In this document: in pieces, positions 43,901-52,799 of the stretch
How positions within the stretch are numbered: the stretch's first letter is position 1
How the letters are laid out: each line of letters begins with the position of its first letter
Origin: Roseivirga sp. UBA6061
GTDB lineage: Bacteria; Bacteroidota; Bacteroidia; Cytophagales; Cyclobacteriaceae
DNA length: 57,321 nt
Assembly (NCBI GenBank): GCA_002427745.1
Contig: DIYF01000050.1
Location: forward strand, 1-57,321
Direction: 5' to 3'
Made by a program: the position numbers and the translations under genes
The notes under the pieces: model-generated
Databases searched by the model: none
What the model saw: only the letters and a program-made list of their open reading frames with translations
Told to the model about the DNA's origin: nothing

Positions 43901-46693
43901 TCAGAGAAGTTCACTGGGCTTTTTTCCGAAGCGCTCAGAGAAAAGCCGGGCAAAATAACTGTTGTTTTCAAAGCCTACAGCATAGGACACTTCCGCTATG
44001 GTGGCGTATTTTCTGGCTTCGAGGAGCTTGTAGGCCTTCTGGAGTTTGATCTCTCTGATAAACTGCAGACTGGAGAGACCTGTGATCTTTTTCAGCACCC
44101 GGTTAGCCTGTCTCTCACTCAGGTTCAGGTGTTCAGCCAGGTCTTTCACACCAAAATCATTTTTGTCCAGACTGGCCTCTACAGCTTCCCGGGCGGTGAT
44201 TAAAATCTGCTGTTCGTTGGCGATGGTTTCATTGGCCATTTCTGCCACCCCTTGTCTTCTGTTTTCCGCATTCCGAAGCAAATTATAGACCCTTGCTTTC
44301 AGCTCTCCGGCATTAAAGGGTTTGGGTATATAGTCATCAATACCCAGGCGCAAACCGGCTACTTTATCAGTTTCCTCAGAAAGTGCGGTAATCATGATCA
44401 CAGGGAGGTGCTGCCAGCTACTATGGGCTTTGAGGTCTTTCACAAAGCTGATTCCGTCCATTTCCGGCATCATGACATCTGCTGTAACCAGGTCAAAGCT
44501 GGCAGACTTTAATCTTTCAATTCCTTCTTTTCCATTATCTGCTACCGTAACCCGGTATTGATCAGACAGGAGTTGCTGAATAAAATCAGACATTTCAGGA
44601 TTATCTTCCACTACGAGAATATGGGGTTGCTCATTGCTGCTTAAATCCAGAGAGGGCCTGTTTTCTATGTTGATGGCCGATGTTGTTTCAATATCTTCTG
44701 CCACAGACTGTTCATCTGAAAGGGTGACGGGAAGCTTTACTGTGAAGGTGCTACCCTTGTCAGGAGTACTTTCTACAGATATTTCACCTTCCATAAAGTC
44801 CAGCAGTTCTTTGACAAAAGCCAGTCCGATCCCCAGACCACCCTGTTGCTGATCCTTTCCGTCAGCCTGATAGTAGCGATCAAAAATATGAGGAAGTTTC
44901 TCCTCTGAAATACCTCTGCCTGTATCAGCTACCCTTACGTAAAGGTGGTCGCCTGCTAGTTCGGCCTCAAACCTTACCATTTCACCTTTAGGGGTATGCT
45001 TGATGGCATTACTCAACAGGTTGTTAATGATCTTCTCCAGCTTTTTGGCATCCACATCAAAGGCCTGATCGGGTATCTGAATGTGAGCTTCCCATTTAAT
45101 GCCATGCCGTACAGCCAGAGATTCAAAGGCAAAGAAGACCCTGTTCAGGAACTTGTCCAGTTTCACAGCAGTATGCTCCAACTTCAGAGCGCCTTCATCA
45201 AGCTTGGAAATATCCAGTACCTCCTCAGTCAGTTGAAGTAGCTTTTTTGTGTTATTGCCAATCTTGGTCAGATCGTTTTTCACTCTGTCGAGCTTTCCCT
45301 GTTCCAACTGCTCTATGGCATCCTCTAAGGGGGCATGTACCAGGGTGAGTGGGGTGCGTAACTCGTGAGAAATATTGACGAGAAAGCGGGTGCGGGCCTG
45401 GTTCAGCTTTCTGAGTTGCTCGTTGAGCTGCTTTCGCTCTGTTCCGCGTTTCCACAAAAAGTAGCTGAGCAAACCTATGCTGACCAATACGATGATCACG
45501 ATGACAATCACCAACCGTTGTTGCTCCAGCCGGGCCTGATTGAGCGCGTCTTCCTGCTGAAGCAGTCTGATCTTGTCAGCCTGTTCCCGGGTCTTATAGC
45601 GGGCTTCTGTTTCCCGATAGATCCTTTCCGTTTCAAGGCGATCGAGTTGATTTAGCAGGGTATCATATTGAACATAAATATCGAGTGCCTTGGCAAATTG
45701 CCTTTGCTGGCTATAAGCCTGTATCAATAGTTCGTAAGCCTCACCCTGCAGTGAGGTCATTTGTTGTGCTTCAGCAGTTCTAAGCCCCTCTTCCAGATGC
45801 TTGATGCTGTTGCTCAGCCTGTTAAGCCCCAGGTAGGCCTTGCCGTATTTGATTTTCAGAAGGCTGATGGTATAGGGGTCGGCATGATCGCCCACGAGTC
45901 TTTTTGTTTCATTCAGGTATTGCAGGCCTTTGGTGTACTCACCTTTATCTATATAGAGTATAGCCATATTCTGGTTAACATTGGCCTTTTGTCGTTCAAT
46001 ACCATGTTCAACAAAGATATCCAGGGCCTGCTGCCAGTAGTAGAGAGTAGAGTCTTCGGTGTATTTCACATTGCCAATATTGAACAGGGCCATTCCGGCT
46101 CCTTCCTGGTCGTTTCCCGCTACAAAAGCCCGGTAAGCCTTTCTGAAGTATTTTTCTGCAAAATCATAGTTAAGGGTCTGGTCGGTTTCGGCCTGGATGG
46201 CATAAAAAATACCGGTATTACGGTAGAGGCTTCCGATGAGCAATTGTAGCTCATCCGTGTTCAATAGCGATTCATTTTCATCAATGAACTTCTGTGCCTC
46301 CTGCATGAGGGTCAGGCCTTCTACCAACTGCCCCATTGACCTCAGCACATTGGCATGGTCCCGGTAATTCTTGAGTACATACTTATGAAGTTGGTAATCT
46401 GCGAGAGGGAGATGGGCCAGTCCGAACAAGGAATCGGCAGCTGCCAGATTCCCCATAGCAAACGAAAGGTTGGCCTGAAAATGAAGAGCAATTTCTTTTA
46501 CCGGAGATGATGAGTTGTTTGCCAGGAAGGCCCTGGTGAAGATATAGGCTTGCTCAATCCCCTGCGCCCTGGCACTATCATAGGATTGGATGAATTGATT
46601 GATTGCGCCTTCTGTTTGCCTGGCTTTTGCCGGAAAAAATGTCAACAGACCCGAGAACAGCAAGGCAGCTATGCATGTCAGCCATCTTCGCAT
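43901..46693 (-). CDS. TPR hybrid sensor histidine kinase with response regulator and AraC-type output
   Basis: A 930-residue single-chain two-component system. A signal peptide is followed by a periplasmic TPR region (about 25-375), one membrane helix (about 395-415), and a HisKA with NISHELRTPLT (phospho-His at 443). The HATPase domain follows (INNLLSNAIKH, ADTGRGIS, GGLGIGLAFVKEL), then a receiver with TADVMMPEMDG (phospho-Asp at 739) and a C-terminal AraC-type HTH with FENNSYFARLFSERFGKKPSE. This resembles hybrid systems that bind DNA close to their own locus. The start is ATG 46693, whereas the longer frame begins at a TTG (46705). It lies directly upstream of the giant secreted protein, a plausible target. 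TGTTCAAA-type sites lie in front of it. Confidence 0.93.
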   Translation of the reverse strand: MRRWLTCIAALLFSGLLTFFPAKARQTEGAINQFIQSYDSARAQGIEQAYIFTRAFLANNSSSPVKEIALHFQANLSFAMGNLAAADSLFGLAHLPLADYQLHKYVLKNYRDHANVLRSMGQLVEGLTLMQEAQKFIDENESLLNTDELQLLIGSLYRNTGIFYAIQAETDQTLNYDFAEKYFRKAYRAFVAGNDQEGAGMALFNIGNVKYTEDSTLYYWQQALDIFVEHGIERQKANVNQNMAILYIDKGEYTKGLQYLNETKRLVGDHADPYTISLLKIKYGKAYLGLNRLSNSIKHLEEGLRTAEAQQMTSLQGEAYELLIQAYSQQRQFAKALDIYVQYDTLLNQLDRLETERIYRETEARYKTREQADKIRLLQQEDALNQARLEQQRLVIVIVIIVLVSIGLLSYFLWKRGTERKQLNEQLRKLNQARTRFLVNISHELRTPLTLVHAPLEDAIEQLEQGKLDRVKNDLTKIGNNTKKLLQLTEEVLDISKLDEGALKLEHTAVKLDKFLNRVFFAFESLAVRHGIKWEAHIQIPDQAFDVDAKKLEKIINNLLSNAIKHTPKGEMVRFEAELAGDHLYVRVADTGRGISEEKLPHIFDRYYQADGKDQQQGGLGIGLAFVKELLDFMEGEISVESTPDKGSTFTVKLPVTLSDEQSVAEDIETTSAINIENRPSLDLSSNEQPHILVVEDNPEMSDFIQQLLSDQYRVTVADNGKEGIERLKSASFDLVTADVMMPEMDGISFVKDLKAHSSWQHLPVIMITALSEETDKVAGLRLGIDDYIPKPFNAGELKARVYNLLRNAENRRQGVAEMANETIANEQQILITAREAVEASLDKNDFGVKDLAEHLNLSERQANRVLKKITGLSSLQFIREIKLQKAYKLLEARKYATIAEVSYAVGFENNSYFARLFSERFGKKPSELL

Positions 46694-46698
46694 ATATC

Positions 46699-46706
46699 TG
46701 TTCAAA
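46699..46706 (-). promoter_or_regulatory. Third TGTTCAAA motif at the kinase start
   Basis: TGTTCAAA (plus strand) lies 6 bp before the kinase ATG and repeats the arm of the inverted repeat at 46746-46772. With that repeat it forms a set of three half-sites that may be an operator. Confidence 0.4.
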
Positions 46707-46745
46707 TTATGCTTTTGTTATAAAAGATCACATGCCTCTTACAGA

Positions 46746-46772
46746 TTTTGAACAGTATTTGGTTGTTCAAAA
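46746..46772. repeat. Perfect inverted repeat upstream of the sensor kinase
   Basis: TTTTGAACA (46746-46754) and TGTTCAAAA (46764-46772) are exact 9-bp arms with a 9-nt spacer, 53-79 bp upstream of the kinase ATG. There is no T-run consistent with a terminator on the minus strand. A dyad binding site or mRNA hairpin are both possible. Confidence 0.6.
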
Positions 46773-46799
46773 GACTTTCTGAAGGCAGGTGCCTCTACG

Positions 46800-47402
46800 T
46801 TATTCCAGTTCTTCAAGCAGCTGGTTTGTGCCGGGCATAGCTCCTTCATCTATGATGGTGACCAAACTTGCCAGTTTGGCTTCCAGGTCTTTGAGCCCTG
46901 CAAGATACCAGTCATATTCTGGCTTGAGTTTCCCCTGACGGTCATAAAACTCCGGTGGAGCTTTTGAAACCAATTTCGCGTTGCACAAGTCATTGAAATC
47001 TTTGACCTGTTCCCGGGTTCTTTGCACAAGGTCATAGCCTCCGCTGAGACTCGAGGCCAGACTGGGGTCAAGCTGCACAAATACATCATCTGTCAGCCCG
47101 ATCTGGGTGATGAGCAGGGCACTGCCAAAATAGATTTCAGGTGGGTGCAGTGCGGGGCGCTCTCCGGCTGCATATTGCTCTTCGAAATCCTTAACGATCG
47201 AACTGATTTTTTCTCTTAAATCTCTGGTCTGGCCCCGTACCCCAACTAGCTCTGATTTAAAGCTTATGAGGTAGTTACGTTTGATCTTACGTTCACGATT
47301 ACCCTCCTGGTAGCGGTTCAGCTCAAAAGCACCGTAAACACCAATGAATACAATGAGCAACTCTATCAGGAATTTACCGATTGCTCCCTTTTTATCAGCC
47401 AT
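46800..47402 (-). CDS. Unrecognised single-pass membrane protein
   Basis: A 200-residue protein I do not recognise with confidence. It has a short cytoplasmic start (MADKKGAIGK), one membrane helix at about 11-29 (FLIELLIVFIGVYGAFEL), then NRYQEGNRERKIKRNYL and an otherwise helical, charged domain of about 150 residues. The helix and the following NRY..E pattern resemble the DUF6090-type small membrane proteins of Bacteroidota, but the rest does not clearly match. It lies between tdh and the sensor kinase, all on the minus strand, with 36 bp to tdh. Function unknown; a link to the kinase is only positional. Confidence 0.7.
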   Translation of the reverse strand: MADKKGAIGKFLIELLIVFIGVYGAFELNRYQEGNRERKIKRNYLISFKSELVGVRGQTRDLREKISSIVKDFEEQYAAGERPALHPPEIYFGSALLITQIGLTDDVFVQLDPSLASSLSGGYDLVQRTREQVKDFNDLCNAKLVSKAPPEFYDRQGKLKPEYDWYLAGLKDLEAKLASLVTIIDEGAMPGTNQLLEELE

Positions 47403-47438
47403 GGCTCAATATAATAAAAGCCGTGCTAAGGAAGCATC

Positions 47439-48398
47439 TTATACTTTTTGAAAGCTGTCGAGTAATTCAGGGAGGTGCGTGAGGATGTCACTTGTCATTT
47501 TCGCAAGGTCATATTCCGGCTGCCAGCCCCAGTCTTTTCGGGCGTCAGAGTCATCAATGCTATTGGGCCAGGAGTCGGCTATCGCCTGCCTGAAATCTGG
47601 CGCATAGCTGATACTGAACTCCGGTATCTCGGCTTTGATCGTATCGGCAATTTCTTCAGGATCAAAGCTGATGGCTGCTACATTGTAGCTGGAGCGTATT
47701 TGAATCTGTTCTGCCGGAGCCTGCATCAGGTCAATGGTGGCTTTTATGGCATCGGGCATATACATCATGGGCAGGTAGGTGCCCTTGTCCAGAAAACAGG
47801 TAAAGGGCTCTCCGGCCAGGGCTTTGTGGTAAATGTCCACTGCATAGTCTGTAGTGCCACCTCCGGGCAGAGACTTATAACCAATGAGTCCCGGATAGCG
47901 GAGACTTCGCACATCCACCCCATACTTTTCATGATAGTATTCGCACCAGCGCTCTCCGGCCTGCTTGGAAATACCGTAAACCGTATTGGGGTCCATTATG
48001 GTATGCTGAGGCGTATTGTCTACAGGAGTAGTAGGACCAAAAACGGCAATAGAGCTCGGCCAGTATACTTTTTTGATCTGCTTGTTTTTTGCCAGCTCCA
48101 GTACGTTTAGGAGCCCGGTCATGTTCAGGTTCCAGGCCCACTGAGGGTTTTCTTCCCCTTTGGCTGAAAGGATGGCTGCCAGGTGATAGATCTGAGTGAT
48201 GCCATGTTTGTCTACTACCTCCCCGAGTGCACTGGCATTCATGATGTCGAGTCGCTCGAAAGTAAAAGCCGAGATAGCCTCATTTGGTTCTGAGATATCA
48301 GAGGCAATTACATTACTGTTACCAAACAAATCGCCCAGGGCGATGGTGAGTTCTGAGCCCAGTTGTCCACAGGCACCAATCACTAGAATTTTGTCCAT
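47439..48398 (-). CDS. tdh: L-threonine 3-dehydrogenase, SDR type
   Basis: A 319-residue NAD-dependent extended SDR of the epimerase-like threonine dehydrogenase kind, which oxidises threonine to 2-amino-3-ketobutyrate. It shows the NAD motif GACGQLG (residues 8-14), catalytic YGISK, and RYPGLIGYKSLPGGGTTDYA, which is the distinguishing stretch of this subgroup. The start is ATG 48398 (MDKILVIG), with a near-consensus -7 box 22 nt before it. The frame from 48422 adds 8 residues. The partner enzyme kbl lies divergently 430 bp away, so both steps of threonine breakdown are in one locus. Confidence 0.93.
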   Translation of the reverse strand: MDKILVIGACGQLGSELTIALGDLFGNSNVIASDISEPNEAISAFTFERLDIMNASALGEVVDKHGITQIYHLAAILSAKGEENPQWAWNLNMTGLLNVLELAKNKQIKKVYWPSSIAVFGPTTPVDNTPQHTIMDPNTVYGISKQAGERWCEYYHEKYGVDVRSLRYPGLIGYKSLPGGGTTDYAVDIYHKALAGEPFTCFLDKGTYLPMMYMPDAIKATIDLMQAPAEQIQIRSSYNVAAISFDPEEIADTIKAEIPEFSISYAPDFRQAIADSWPNSIDDSDARKDWGWQPEYDLAKMTSDILTHLPELLDSFQKV

Positions 48399-48419
48399 CC
48401 ACTTCCGTTTTTCGGTGTG

Positions 48420-48427
48420 CAATAATA
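48420..48427 (-). promoter_or_regulatory. Possible -7 box for tdh
   Basis: Minus-strand TATTATTG differs from TAnnTTTG at one base and lies 21 nt upstream of the tdh ATG at 48398. It overlaps the codons of the longer frame, which speaks for the shorter start. Confidence 0.35.
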
Positions 48428-48554
48428 AGTAAACAGGTTAACATGTAAAACGTTTGCATAGCTAAATGGTCGGCTTTGTGCCTGTTAGCTCCATTTCCCT
48501 TCTGCCATGCATAAAAGCTGGGTAAATCATCGTATCCTATAGCGGTAAAACGTA

Positions 48555-48562
48555 TATATTTG
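48555..48562 (+). promoter_or_regulatory. -7 box in front of the small gene and kbl
   Basis: TATATTTG is an exact TAnnTTTG match ending only 6 nt before the ATG at 48569. Transcription would begin close to that ATG, so the message may be nearly leaderless or begin translation at the second ATG (48578). Confidence 0.55.
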
Positions 48563-48568
48563 CTGCCG

Positions 48569-48826
48569 ATGGAATTGATGGATTTTCAAACCTGGCTGAC
48601 AGGAAAAAAAATCGATGGAGCGGCTTTTAAAAAAGCTGAGCCTGATCAGTTTCAACAACTCAAAACAGTCTTTGATCAGGTACACCCCGACAGCTTTACG
48701 GCACAGAAGCTCTTTTTGATAAATCCTATACGGAGAAAGTATCCTCTGAAAACGGAAGAAGCACCCGGGGCAGTAAAGCCCAAAGCGGCCAGACCCATGA
48801 TCAAACCCAAACCTAAAACCAATTGA
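48569..48826 (+). CDS. Small conserved-looking protein before kbl
   Basis: An 85-residue protein with no family that I recognise. The N-terminal half ([20 protein letters not shown] and [20 protein letters not shown]) looks like a small helical domain, and the last 25 residues are Lys/Pro-rich and likely disordered ([14 protein letters not shown]). It ends one base before the ATG of kbl, so it is surely co-transcribed and probably coupled. The TTG at 48560 would overlap the promoter box, so the ATG at 48569 or 48578 is preferred. It may bind nucleic acid, given the basic tail, or be a partner of Kbl; both are guesses. Confidence 0.72.
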   Translation: MELMDFQTWLTGKKIDGAAFKKAEPDQFQQLKTVFDQVHPDSFTAQKLFLINPIRRKYPLKTEEAPGAVKPKAARPMIKPKPKTN

Positions 48827-48827
48827 T

Positions 48828-50021
48828 ATGTACGATACGCTGAAACCGAAGCTGCAAGCTGAGCTGGAAGGTATTAAAGAGGCGGGCCTCTACAAGAAAG
48901 AACGCATTATCACTACTCCCCAGGCGGCTGATATCAAAACCACTGATGGGAAGGCAGTAATTAACTTTTGTGCCAACAATTACCTGGGGCTCTCTTCACA
49001 CCCCAAAGTGGTGGAAGCGGCTAAAAAAGCCATTGATTCCCATGGATTCGGTATGTCATCAGTCCGTTTTATTTGCGGCACACAGGACATTCATAAAGAG
49101 CTGGAAGAAAAAATTTCTGAGTTTCTGGGAATGGAAGACACCATTCTCTACGCAGCTGCCTTTGATGCTAACGGAGGGGTGTTTGAACCACTGCTTGGGC
49201 CGGAAGATGCCATTATCTCAGATGCTCTTAATCATGCCTCAATTATCGATGGAGTCAGACTCTGTAAGGCCATGCGCTTCCGCTATCAGCATAATGATAT
49301 GGCAGACCTGGAGGCACAGCTCAAAGAAGCAGAGGCCAGGGGAGCCAAGCAGAAGATTATCGTGACTGATGGTGTGTTCTCTATGGATGGTACCATTGCC
49401 CAGCTCGACAAAATCTGCGATCTGGCTGATCAGTACAAGGCCCTGGTTATGACAGATGAGTGCCACTCTACCGGCTTTATGGGTAAGACCGGGCGTGGTG
49501 TACACGAGTTCAGAGATTGTATGGATCGTGTAGACATCATTACCGGTACACTGGGTAAAGCACTGGGAGGAGCCAGTGGCGGCTTTACTTCCGGTAAAAA
49601 GGAAATTATCGATTTGCTCAGACAGAGATCCAGGCCTTACCTCTTTTCAAATACCCTGGCCCCTTCCATCGTGGGAGCATCTATTGCTGTATTTGATATG
49701 CTTTCGGAAACTACAGAGCTGAGAGACAAGCTGGAGTCTAATACGAAGTATTTCCGTGAGCAAATGACAGCTGCCGGATTCGATATCAAGCCGGGTGAGC
49801 ACGCCATTGTACCCGTTATGTTGTACGATGCCAAGCTGGCTCAGAAAATGGCAGATGCCCTCCTGGAAAAAGGAATTTACGTGATTGGGTTCTTCTTTCC
49901 GGTGGTGCCGAAAGGGCAGGCCCGCATACGGGTACAGGTATCTGCCGGTCATGAGAAACATCATCTGGACCAGGCCATTGCAGCTTTTACAGAAGTGGGT
50001 AAAGACCTTGGGGTTATCTAG
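48828..50021 (+). CDS. kbl: Glycine C-acetyltransferase (2-amino-3-ketobutyrate CoA ligase)
   Basis: A 397-residue PLP enzyme of the alpha-oxoamine synthase family that splits 2-amino-3-ketobutyrate with CoA into glycine and acetyl-CoA. The PLP lysine is K244 in [26 protein letters not shown] and [15 protein letters not shown] are the other signatures. Length matches the family. It follows the small gene with a single-base gap (TGA T ATG), with tdh divergent. Clear intrinsic terminator at 50043-50070. Confidence 0.96.
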   Translation: MYDTLKPKLQAELEGIKEAGLYKKERIITTPQAADIKTTDGKAVINFCANNYLGLSSHPKVVEAAKKAIDSHGFGMSSVRFICGTQDIHKELEEKISEFLGMEDTILYAAAFDANGGVFEPLLGPEDAIISDALNHASIIDGVRLCKAMRFRYQHNDMADLEAQLKEAEARGAKQKIIVTDGVFSMDGTIAQLDKICDLADQYKALVMTDECHSTGFMGKTGRGVHEFRDCMDRVDIITGTLGKALGGASGGFTSGKKEIIDLLRQRSRPYLFSNTLAPSIVGASIAVFDMLSETTELRDKLESNTKYFREQMTAAGFDIKPGEHAIVPVMLYDAKLAQKMADALLEKGIYVIGFFFPVVPKGQARIRVQVSAGHEKHHLDQAIAAFTEVGKDLGVI

Positions 50022-50042
50022 AAATATTACAATATAGAAATG

Positions 50043-50070
50043 AAGGCGATTCTCAGGGGTCGCCTTTTTT
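50043..50070 (+). terminator. Intrinsic terminator after kbl
   Basis: AAGGCGA (50043-50049) pairs with TCGCCTT (50060-50066), followed by a six-T run. It lies 21 nt after the kbl stop. Confidence 0.85.
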
Positions 50071-50161
50071 ATTGCGCTTAATCCTATTTGAGGTTCTGTA
50101 GTGGATTAAAATTTATTAAGGCTGTCTTAAAAATTATTAACTGTTATCTGAGCCCTTTTCT

Positions 50162-50196
50162 TAGTTAGTTACAATTATAAACTAATGAACTAACTA
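50162..50196 (+). promoter_or_regulatory. Inverted repeat that reaches the start codon of the first propeller gene
   Basis: TAGTTAGTT (50162-50170) is exactly complementary to AACTAACTA (50188-50196), and the last A of the second arm is the A of the ATG. In RNA the stem would cover the translation start. An operator is the alternative. Confidence 0.45.
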
Positions 50197-51377
50197 TGTT
50201 GAAATCCTCAAATCACCTTTCCTTAAAACTTCCCGGTTTCACATTGCTGTGCCTTTTCTTGTGGGGCTGTGGAACCTCCAAAAACTCAGAAAATACGGCT
50301 GATGCTGATAAGAATGCTGATAAGTTTCGATCCTACGCGGTCAACATTGAAAAGCCTAAAGTGCGCTTTGCAGATATCTTTGAATCTGTAGAGGTAATGC
50401 AGCTGGAAGAGACAGAAGAATCACTGTTGGGGGCTGTGGCCCGTGTAAGCCGCACAGATGACAAGCTGGTTTTTCCCGGTTACAACAATGGCGAAATCTA
50501 TATCTTTTCTGACAGGGGGAAGTTTCTGAATAAGTTTAATAATACCGGGGAGGCTGAGGGGCAGTACAGTGCTGTGCAGGATTTGTGGCTTAGTGGAGAT
50601 TCCATTGTCGTATATGACAGTAAGAAAAGGACGTTGTACTGGTACCGGCACAACGGAGATTATCTGAAGTCTGTAAAAATGCCTGAGGGGGTTGGTCATG
50701 TGTACCCGGTTGACAAGGGCTTTCTTACCGATATGACCTTTGCTCCTGCCAAAGATTCAGTGGGGTATAAGGTTCACTTTTTGGATGGGCAGCTTCAGGT
50801 TAAAAACGAACTGGTGCCCAACCCAAATCCCATAGCTTTTCCCATGGGAAGGAATACCAATTCATTTAAGCCCTACCACGGCAGACTGACCTTTAAAGCC
50901 ATGTATGATGATACGACCTACTTCCTCAATACCGATGCTACCACCCCCTTTATTCAGGTAGATTTCGGAGAAAAGAACCTTTGGAAAGACGAGTCGCTTA
51001 AGGGAAACCTCATGGCGGTTATGACCGCTATACCCAAGGGAGAGGGGGTATGGAACTACACTCCATATGTCAGTTCTGATCTGATCTACATGACTTATGA
51101 CATTTCACTTAAGAAGCTGGCTGCAGTGATCGATCGGGAAACGGGAGAATACCTCATCCTCAATACTTTGATGAAAGATGAGAAGCGATACGACCTGGAG
51201 CCTATTGCCTGGGACGGAGACCGGCTGATGTTTTCAATGCCATCCGATAATCTGGCGGAGCTGCTGGGCGGTCTGGAAGAAAGTCAGTGGCAATTTGCCG
51301 CAGGGGCCACGTTAGAGAGTGTGGAGTCTTCAGAAAACCCGGTACTGCTCTGGGTGAAGTTTAAGAGTCTGATGTAG
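50196..51377 (+). CDS. 6-bladed beta-propeller lipoprotein (copy 1 of 3)
   Basis: A 393-residue predicted lipoprotein with lipobox FLWGC (Cys at 25), a disordered Asn/Asp-rich spacer, then a 6-bladed beta-propeller of the NHL-related family common in Bacteroidota. Blades are marked by repeats such as YIFSDRGKFLNKFN and WYRHNGDYLKSV. The family's GxGPGEY signature is altered here to GEAEGQY (near 116-122). It is closely similar to the next gene along its whole length and has the same length, so they are tandem duplicates. Function unknown; the fold usually binds ligands or proteins. Confidence 0.85.
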   Translation: MLKSSNHLSLKLPGFTLLCLFLWGCGTSKNSENTADADKNADKFRSYAVNIEKPKVRFADIFESVEVMQLEETEESLLGAVARVSRTDDKLVFPGYNNGEIYIFSDRGKFLNKFNNTGEAEGQYSAVQDLWLSGDSIVVYDSKKRTLYWYRHNGDYLKSVKMPEGVGHVYPVDKGFLTDMTFAPAKDSVGYKVHFLDGQLQVKNELVPNPNPIAFPMGRNTNSFKPYHGRLTFKAMYDDTTYFLNTDATTPFIQVDFGEKNLWKDESLKGNLMAVMTAIPKGEGVWNYTPYVSSDLIYMTYDISLKKLAAVIDRETGEYLILNTLMKDEKRYDLEPIAWDGDRLMFSMPSDNLAELLGGLEESQWQFAAGATLESVESSENPVLLWVKFKSLM

Positions 51378-51404
51378 TGCCAGCCAGGCATAGGTGCCTT
51401 TAGG

Positions 51405-51435
51405 GAAGCTACCTGAAACAGGGGGCTTCTCTTTT
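51405..51435 (+). terminator. Probable terminator between propeller genes 1 and 2
   Basis: GAAGC (51405-51409) pairs with GCTTC (51425-51429), enclosing CCTG-AAA-CAGG as an inner stem, followed by TCTTTT. The interrupted stem makes it weaker than the others. Confidence 0.55.
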
Positions 51436-51535
51436 GGGTATACATGACTTTTTTGATTGCTAAACTAAACTTATAGTGATAAGCTTTTTATTCCAGTGAT
51501 TTCTCCCTTTTTTAGGTCATTATAATCAACCTGAC

Positions 51536-52717
51536 ATGACCTTTAAATCGCCTGATAGCTTTTCATTTCTCAAAATAGCTTCTGTATTCTTTTTGGTATC
51601 AGCACTTCACAGCTGTGGAGGGACGACTGAAGAATCTGTTGAGAGCGAAAATGCTGATGAATTCCGTACCTATTCTATAGATATCGATAAGTCTGATGTT
51701 TCTTTTACCGAACTGGTAGATAAGGTAGAGATTATGTACATGGAAGAAACAGAGGAATCGCTTTTGAGCTATGTTTTTCGCGTGTCCAGAGAGGGAGATA
51801 AATTGATTTTTCCCGGTGGAAATAAAGGTGATGTGTATATCTACACGTCAACCGGGGAGTTTGTGAACAAATTCAACCGAAACGGAGACGGCCCCGGAGA
51901 GTATAGCTCTATTCAAAGTACCTGGGTAAACGGAGACTCGATTATCATTTACGATAACCTTAAGCAGGTGCTTCGCTGGTATGACTATGAGGGCAATGAG
52001 CTCAAAAACATGAATGTACCTCACAGGGCCACACATGTTTATCCTTACCATAATGGTTATGCAATGGATATGACCTTTAGTCGAATTGACGATTCACTCA
52101 GGTACAAACTGCTCATGACTGACCAGGCTTTTAATAGCAGGCAAATGCTTCTGCCCTATGAGGAGGACATTCCTTTTCCGATCAGCACGAATGTTAACTC
52201 TTTTAAAAAGCTCGAAGATAAAATCATCTATAAGTCTGTGTTTGCAGATACTACCTATCTCCTGGAGTCTGAAGGTGTCAGGCCTTTTTACGCGATTGAT
52301 TTCGGAGACCGGTTTCTGTGGAATGATGAGTCCATGTATGAAAATGGTCAGGCGGCCATGTCGGCAATTCCTGAAAGTGGAAAAGTCTGGATTTTCAATG
52401 CGGTTACCGGTCCTGACAAGATCTATATGCTCTACAACACCTCCTTTACTGATTTTGGCAGTATACTCATTGATCGTAAGACGGGCGATTATCAAAAGCT
52501 GAACATGTACAGAACTCCGGAAGAGCGTTATAGTCTGGGGGCTATGCGTTGGGAGGGTGATTGGTTGTTTTGCTCTATTCCCTCTACCGATATTGAGGAT
52601 TTTCTGGGAGAGCTGGATGAAACACAATGGTCCCTTAAGGAAGGAACCACACTTGAGAAAATCGAGTCTTCTGAGAACCCTGCCCTGATCTGGATAAAAT
52701 TTAAAGGGTTGCCTTAA
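51536..52717 (+). CDS. 6-bladed beta-propeller lipoprotein (copy 2 of 3)
   Basis: A 393-residue paralogue of copy 1: lipobox ALHSC (Cys at 27), an acidic spacer, then the propeller. EIMYMEETEESLLSYVFRVS in the first blade is nearly the same as in copy 1, and the end WIKFKGLP parallels WVKFKSLM. Unlike copy 1 it keeps the canonical GDGPGEY (near 116-122). It is separated from copy 1 by 158 bp with a possible terminator, so it may have its own promoter. Probably tethered to the outer membrane facing the periplasm or outside; the ligand is unknown. Confidence 0.86.
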   Translation: MTFKSPDSFSFLKIASVFFLVSALHSCGGTTEESVESENADEFRTYSIDIDKSDVSFTELVDKVEIMYMEETEESLLSYVFRVSREGDKLIFPGGNKGDVYIYTSTGEFVNKFNRNGDGPGEYSSIQSTWVNGDSIIIYDNLKQVLRWYDYEGNELKNMNVPHRATHVYPYHNGYAMDMTFSRIDDSLRYKLLMTDQAFNSRQMLLPYEEDIPFPISTNVNSFKKLEDKIIYKSVFADTTYLLESEGVRPFYAIDFGDRFLWNDESMYENGQAAMSAIPESGKVWIFNAVTGPDKIYMLYNTSFTDFGSILIDRKTGDYQKLNMYRTPEERYSLGAMRWEGDWLFCSIPSTDIEDFLGELDETQWSLKEGTTLEKIESSENPALIWIKFKGLP

Positions 52718-52754
52718 AGGCCAATTGCCAGACTGATCACTGAGCGTCCTTCTG

Positions 52755-52762
52755 TATAATTG
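52755..52762 (+). promoter_or_regulatory. Possible -7 box for propeller gene 3
   Basis: TATAATTG is one base from TAnnTTTG and lies 37 nt before the ATG at 52800, in an 82-nt gap. Weak evidence. Confidence 0.3.
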
Positions 52763-52799
52763 AGATAGAGCGTGTCTCTTCAATGCCGTATCTTCTCGT

